Source: JAFALX01 sp050734185 (lineage in GTDB: Bacteria > Chloroflexota > Dormibacteria > Aeolococcales > Aeolococcaceae). From it: DNA of 16,423 bases. The notes beneath the pieces are model-generated. The model did no database searches, was not told the DNA's origin, and was given only the letters and a program-made list of their open reading frames with translations. The stretch spans positions 1 through 16,423 of the forward strand of contig JBOHUE010000110.1 in assembly GCA_050734185.1 (NCBI GenBank), given 5' to 3'. The translations under genes were made by a program, and so were the position numbers. Numbering within the stretch: position 1 is the first letter of the stretch; each line of letters opens with the position of its first letter. Positions 12,534-16,423 of the stretch are shown here, piece by piece.

Positions 12534-14975
12534 ATGCTCTCCACCACACGTCAGACCCGCGTCGCAGTCGTTGGCAACGGGATGGTCGCCGCGACCCTGC
12601 TCGAGGAGCTCGCTGCTCGCGGCGGCGATCGCTTCGCCATCACCGTGTTCGGCGACGAGCCGCATCCCGCCTACGATCGCATCAAGCTCAGCTCCGTGCT
12701 CGCCGGCACCTGCGAGGCCGACCAGCTGACGCTACTGGACCGCTCCTGGTACCGCCGCAACGGCGTCATGTTGCTGGAGGGCCGTCGCGTGGTGAGCATC
12801 GATCGAGATCGTCGCGAGGTAAGCGACGACAGCGGCGACGCGACCGAGTACGACGTCTGCATCCTGGCAACGGGCTCCGATGCGGTGATCCCAGCGATCG
12901 AGGGGAAGGATCGCGGCGGTGTGCATGCATTCCGCACGCTGCGCGACGTCGACGCCATCCTGAGCGCGGCGGGCTGCGCACAGAGCGCCGTCGTGCTGGG
13001 CGGCGGGTTGCTCGGGCTGGAGGCGGCGTACGGCCTCCAGGCGCGGGGGTTGCCGGTCACGGTCGTGCATCTGATGGACCGCTTGATGGAGCGGCAGCTC
13101 GACGGCGCGGGAGCCCGGCTGCTGCACGAGCAGCTCGAGCGCCTGGGCATGCGGATGCGTCTGTCGGCCGAGACGGTCGCGCTGCACGGCAACGGAACCG
13201 TGGAGGCGGTGGCGCTGAGTGACGGCAGCATCATCGACGCGGACCTCGTCGTGGTCGCGTGTGGCGTCCGCCCTCGCGTCGAGCTGGCGACGTACGCCGG
13301 CCTCGAGGTGCGCCGCGGCATTGTCATCGACGATCAGATGCGAACGTCGGACCCGTCGATCTACGCGGTCGGCGAGTGCGCCGAGCATCGCGGGCGGTGC
13401 TACGGCATCGTCGCTCCGCTGCGCGAGCAGGCTCGCGCGCTGGCCGCGCACCTCACCGGAACGGACGGAGCTGCGTACAGGGGCGGTGTCGAGGCGACGA
13501 CACTGAAGGTCGCGGGCGTGAACGTGTTCAGCGCCGGACGCTTCGACGCGAACCCCGAGGACGAGGTGCTGACCCTCCACGACACCGGGACCGGCGTGTA
13601 CAAGAAGGTCGTCATCAACGGCGGGCGCGTCGAGGGGGCGGTGCTCGTCGGCGACCTCGCGACGGCGCCGCGCATCACTGCGGCCCTCGGCGGTCTGCTG
13701 ACGGTCGGTGGTGCGCGGCTCGCTCTCGTTGCGCCGCCCACGGGCGAACCGGCAAGCAGTGTCGCCGACGCGCTTGCCGACGACGCCGTGGTCTGCGGCT
13801 GCAACGGCGTGACCAAGGCCGCGATCTGCACAGCCATCATGGAGAAGGGATGCGCGTCGCGCCGCGAGGTCACGGCGTGCACGCGCGCCGCGGGCTCGTG
13901 CGGCTCCTGCGGAACGCTTGTCGACGCGCTCGTCGCCACACACGCCGGCGCGTCGTCGTCGTCACCGCCGGAGCCGACGTTCTGCACGTGCCTGCCGTTC
14001 CCCCGCCGCGAGCTGCGCGCCGCCATCGTCGAGCGCGACCTGCGCTCGGTGCAGGTGGTCCTCGACACGCTCGGCGACGGCGCCGGATGCGCGCGCTGCA
14101 AGCCGGCGCTCGCGTACCTGCTCGACGTCGTCTGGTGCGGCGACTACCAGGAGGATCGGAGCGCGCGCTTCATCAACGACCGCGTGCACGCCAACATCCA
14201 GAAGGACGCGACGTTCTCGGTGGTGCCGCGCATGTTCGGTGGGGTCACCACGGCGAGCGAGCTGCGCCGCATCGCCGACGTCGCCGAGCGCTTCGAGGTC
14301 AGGATGATCAAGGTCACCGGCGGGCAGCGGCTCGATCTTCTTGGAGTGCGCAAGGAGGACCTGCCGGCCATCTGGCAGGCGCTCGACATCCCCTCGGGGC
14401 ACGCGTACGCCAAGGCGGTGCGCACCGTGAAGACCTGCGTCGGCACCGAGTTCTGCCGCTTCGGCATCGGCGACTCCACGGCGCTCGGCATCGAGCTCGA
14501 GCGTGCGCTCTGGGGGCTGTACACGCCCCACAAGCTGAAGAGCGGGGTGACCGGGTGCCCACGCAACTGTGCCGAGATCACGGTCAAGGACCTCGGCATC
14601 ATGGCGATTGCCACGGGCTGGGAGATCTACGTCGGCGGCGCCGCCGGAATGACCGTGCGCAAGGGGGACTTGCTCTCGACCGTCGCGACTGCGGAGGACG
14701 CGATGCTGCACGCGCTGCTCTTCGTGCAGCACTATCGCGAGGAGGCCGAGTACCTCGAGCGTGCGTACCACTACGTTGCGCGAGTCGGGATCGCCGCGGT
14801 GCGCACGGCCACGGTCGATGCGGACGTCGCCGCGCAGCAGGCGTTGCTCGCGCGGTTCAAGCGAGCTCGCGCCAACGTGCGGGATCCGTGGGCGACCGAG
14901 GGCGCGGAACCGCGCACACCGTGGCAGTTCAGCGCGTTGCCGGCGCCCGCCGAGGCGGTGCCATGCTCGACGTGA
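12534..14975 (+). CDS. nirB: NAD(P)H-dependent nitrite reductase large subunit NirB, 813 aa
   Basis: NirB is the cytoplasmic flavoprotein-siroheme enzyme that reduces nitrite to ammonium. The FAD domain begins with VAVVGNGM at residue 10, and an NAD-binding GGGLLGLEAAYGL lies near residue 162. Two BFD-type iron-sulfur modules follow, with cysteines at 421, 423, 456 and 459, and at 484, 486, 519 and 522, each spaced CxC-x32-CxxC. The siroheme/4Fe-4S module carries C635 and C641 (CVGTEFC), and C675 and C679 (CPRNC). The layout is the full bacterial arrangement, close in length to the 847-residue E. coli protein. The ATG at 12534 is preferred because of CGTAAT eight bases upstream; GTG 12528 is the alternative. 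The stop lies 13 bases inside nirD, and nirB, nirD and nasA form a tight operon. Confidence 0.97.
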   Translation: MLSTTRQTRVAVVGNGMVAATLLEELAARGGDRFAITVFGDEPHPAYDRIKLSSVLAGTCEADQLTLLDRSWYRRNGVMLLEGRRVVSIDRDRREVSDDSGDATEYDVCILATGSDAVIPAIEGKDRGGVHAFRTLRDVDAILSAAGCAQSAVVLGGGLLGLEAAYGLQARGLPVTVVHLMDRLMERQLDGAGARLLHEQLERLGMRMRLSAETVALHGNGTVEAVALSDGSIIDADLVVVACGVRPRVELATYAGLEVRRGIVIDDQMRTSDPSIYAVGECAEHRGRCYGIVAPLREQARALAAHLTGTDGAAYRGGVEATTLKVAGVNVFSAGRFDANPEDEVLTLHDTGTGVYKKVVINGGRVEGAVLVGDLATAPRITAALGGLLTVGGARLALVAPPTGEPASSVADALADDAVVCGCNGVTKAAICTAIMEKGCASRREVTACTRAAGSCGSCGTLVDALVATHAGASSSSPPEPTFCTCLPFPRRELRAAIVERDLRSVQVVLDTLGDGAGCARCKPALAYLLDVVWCGDYQEDRSARFINDRVHANIQKDATFSVVPRMFGGVTTASELRRIADVAERFEVRMIKVTGGQRLDLLGVRKEDLPAIWQALDIPSGHAYAKAVRTVKTCVGTEFCRFGIGDSTALGIELERALWGLYTPHKLKSGVTGCPRNCAEITVKDLGIMAIATGWEIYVGGAAGMTVRKGDLLSTVATAEDAMLHALLFVQHYREEAEYLERAYHYVARVGIAAVRTATVDADVAAQQALLARFKRARANVRDPWATEGAEPRTPWQFSALPAPAEAVPCST

Positions 14976-15280
14976 GCGCGCCGGTGCGAGTGCGGCTCGC
15001 CAGCGTCGACGACCTCCCCCCGCGCGAGGGTCGCAGCATCACAGTCGATGGCGACGAGATCGCGCTGTTTCGCTGTGAAGCAGGCATCCGCGCCGTTGCC
15101 AACGCCTGTCCGCACGCGCAGGGTCCGCTGGCCGACGGCATCGTCGCCGGCGACACGGTGACCTGTCCGCTGCACGGTCGCACCGTCAACCTCGTCACCG
15201 GTGAGGTGAGCGACTGTCCGGTGCAGGTGCGCGTGCACGCCGTGAGCGTGGAAGACGGTGTGATCTACCTCGAGCGGTGA
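14963..15280 (+). CDS. nirD: Nitrite reductase small subunit NirD with Rieske motif, 105 aa
   Basis: This is the small partner of NirB, with a Rieske-like fold. Both halves of a real Rieske cluster site are present: C49-x-H51 in NACPHAQG and C68-x2-H71 in TCPLHG. The loop with GPLADG is also typical. Many bacterial NirD proteins lack these ligands, so a [2Fe-2S] cluster is predicted here. The ATG at 14963 overlaps the nirB end by 13 bases and has GAGG seven bases upstream. The protein may instead be seen as a Rieske ferredoxin that serves NirB, but position and length fit NirD. Confidence 0.93.
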   Translation: MLDVSAPVRVRLASVDDLPPREGRSITVDGDEIALFRCEAGIRAVANACPHAQGPLADGIVAGDTVTCPLHGRTVNLVTGEVSDCPVQVRVHAVSVEDGVIYLER

Positions 15281-16423
15281 CTGCGCCGGCGGGCACCGGT
15301 GTGCGCGAGGTGCGGTCGGTGTGCTCGTACTGCGGCGTGGGCTGCGGTCTTGCGGTCCGCGCACAGCGCGGGCGTGTGATCGGCGTGGCCGGTGATGCCG
15401 GCCACCCCACCAACCGCGGCGGGTTGTGCAACAAGGGCCGGCGCATCGCCGAGACGCTGATCACGGGCGACCGCGCGCTGCACCCGATGCGCCGCCCGCT
15501 CGATGCCACGGGCGGGTTCGATCGGCTGCGCCCGTGGTCTCGCATCAGCTGGGCAGACGCGCTCACCGATGCGGCGCGCCGGCTGCGCGCGCTGCAGGAC
15601 GAGCACGGCCGCGACGCCGTGTTCTTCTATCTCAGCGGCCAGCTGCTCACCGAGGACTACTACGTCGCCAACAAGCTGGTGAAGGGCTTCCTCGGCACCA
15701 ACAACGTCGACACCAACTCGCGACTGTGCATGGCGTCGGCGGCGGTGGCCTATGAGATGGCGTTCGGCAGCGACGGTCCTCCGGGGTGCTACGAGGACCT
15801 CGACCTCGCCTCCTCGGTGCTCTTCATCGGTTCCAACGCTGCCGACACGCACCCGATCCTGTACGGCCGCCTGCTGCAGGCCCGCGCGCGGACCGGTGCG
15901 CGCTGGGTGGTCGTCGATCCGCGGCGCACGCCGACAGCGGCGGCGGCCGACGTGCATCTCGCCATCACCCCGGGCAGCGACGTCGCGCTGCTGCTCGCCA
16001 TGTTCCGCGTGTGCCTGGATGAGTCGCTCATCGACCGGCGCTACCTGCGCAGCCACACCTCGGGTTTCGATGACGCGGCGGCCGTCGCGCGCGAGTGGGA
16101 CGCGGAGCGCGCCGCGAGCGTGTGCGGCGTCGACGCCGAAGAGATCCGTCGAGCGGCGCGCATCGTCTGGTCGTCGCCGGCGGCGCTGTCGATGTGGTGC
16201 CAGGGCATGAACCAGTCGTCAGCCGCCACCGACAAGAACCTGGCGCTGATCAACCTGCATCTCGCCACGGGCCACATCGGCCGCGCCGGCGCGGGCCCGT
16301 TCTCGCTCACCGGGCAGGCCAATGCGATGGGCGGCCGCGAGGTCGGCGGCTTCGCGACCAAGCTCGCCGCACACCGGCGGCTCGACGACCCGGGCGCCCG
16401 CGCGCTGGTGCAGGATCACTGGG
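15277..16423 (+). CDS. nasA: Assimilatory nitrate reductase catalytic subunit NasA/NarB-like, partial at 3' end
   Basis: This is the N-terminal part (382 codons) of a molybdopterin enzyme that should reduce nitrate to nitrite, the step before NirB. The 4Fe-4S ligands are C16, C19, C23 and C51 (CSYCGVGC and GLCNKGR). C151 in SRLCMAS is the probable molybdenum ligand, and the GQANAMGGREVGG stretch near residue 350 is typical of NapA/NasA nitrate reductases. The DNTDS-like VDTNSR region and FIGSNAADTHPI support the Moco fold. The start is GTG 15277, which overlaps the nirD stop as GTGA. No Tat signal is seen, in line with a cytoplasmic assimilatory enzyme. The gene runs past the window edge, so a C-terminal BFD or flavin domain cannot be excluded, and periplasmic NapA is unlikely. 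Confidence 0.93.
   Translation, partial: MTAPAGTGVREVRSVCSYCGVGCGLAVRAQRGRVIGVAGDAGHPTNRGGLCNKGRRIAETLITGDRALHPMRRPLDATGGFDRLRPWSRISWADALTDAARRLRALQDEHGRDAVFFYLSGQLLTEDYYVANKLVKGFLGTNNVDTNSRLCMASAAVAYEMAFGSDGPPGCYEDLDLASSVLFIGSNAADTHPILYGRLLQARARTGARWVVVDPRRTPTAAAADVHLAITPGSDVALLLAMFRVCLDESLIDRRYLRSHTSGFDDAAAVAREWDAERAASVCGVDAEEIRRAARIVWSSPAALSMWCQGMNQSSAATDKNLALINLHLATGHIGRAGAGPFSLTGQANAMGGREVGGFATKLAAHRRLDDPGARALVQDHW

Noticed and set aside
12732..13943. Minus-strand open frame of 403 codons over nirB
   Set aside because: NirB motifs are continuous across this region. The antisense product is low-complexity and unlike a protein family.
13259..14962. Extension of the nirD frame far upstream inside nirB
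   Set aside because: The upstream part is Arg-rich and overlaps nirB. The Rieske domain starts normally at ATG 14963 with a GAGG site.

Overview
The window is very GC-rich, gene-dense bacterial chromosome with ordinary housekeeping and metabolic genes. No mobile element, CRISPR array, tRNA or rRNA was seen. The gene content suggests an actinobacterium: a TPP-riboswitch-controlled thiC, a DUF6457-like protein beside a formate-dehydrogenase-like enzyme, an actinobacterial-type small membrane protein, and genes starting directly after a -10-like hexamer. My best guess is Thermoleophilia (Solirubrobacterales or Gaiellales relatives), but this rests on remembered family resemblance and not on a search.

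Left part (1-5446). A minus-strand protein of unknown function (123-1001) diverges from a HAD-IIA phosphatase (1021-1827) across only 19 bases. The phosphatase converges on and overlaps a CPBP-family membrane protease (1796-2782, minus). The protease diverges from a DNA polymerase III delta-prime-like gene (2845-3957), which overlaps a 59-residue single-span membrane protein (3881-4060, minus). That small gene diverges from a multi-span membrane protein (4125-4619), which is followed directly by an EamA/DMT-type transporter that seems to start at a CTG codon (4616-5446).

Middle (5476-8866). A family 1 glycoside hydrolase (5476-6807) ends inside a TPP riboswitch (about 6791-6880). The riboswitch leads into thiC (6933-8591), which makes the thiamine pyrimidine. 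A DUF6457-like small protein (8588-8866, minus) meets thiC tail to tail.

Right part (8909-16423). This is a molybdenum and nitrogen block. A YdeP/FdhF-like molybdopterin oxidoreductase (8909-11128) is translationally coupled to fdhD (11125-11949). A group I truncated hemoglobin (11924-12301, minus) diverges from nirB (12534-14975), which overlaps nirD (14963-15280), which overlaps a nasA/narB-like assimilatory nitrate reductase that runs off the window (15277-16423). The nirB-nirD-nasA genes should take nitrate to nitrite to ammonium in the cytoplasm. The hemoglobin next to them could scavenge nitric oxide, which is an inference from position and family.

Two layout themes recur. Six gene starts have a [T/G/C]AnAAT-like or TANNNT hexamer exactly eight bases upstream and no Shine-Dalgarno sequence, which suggests leaderless or near-leaderless mRNAs. 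All four convergent gene pairs overlap at their 3' ends. I did not find a clear undescribed system. The most useful leads are the start-site pattern, the CTG start, the riboswitch overlapping a coding end, and a possible Cys/His mini-protein coupled to the hemoglobin gene.
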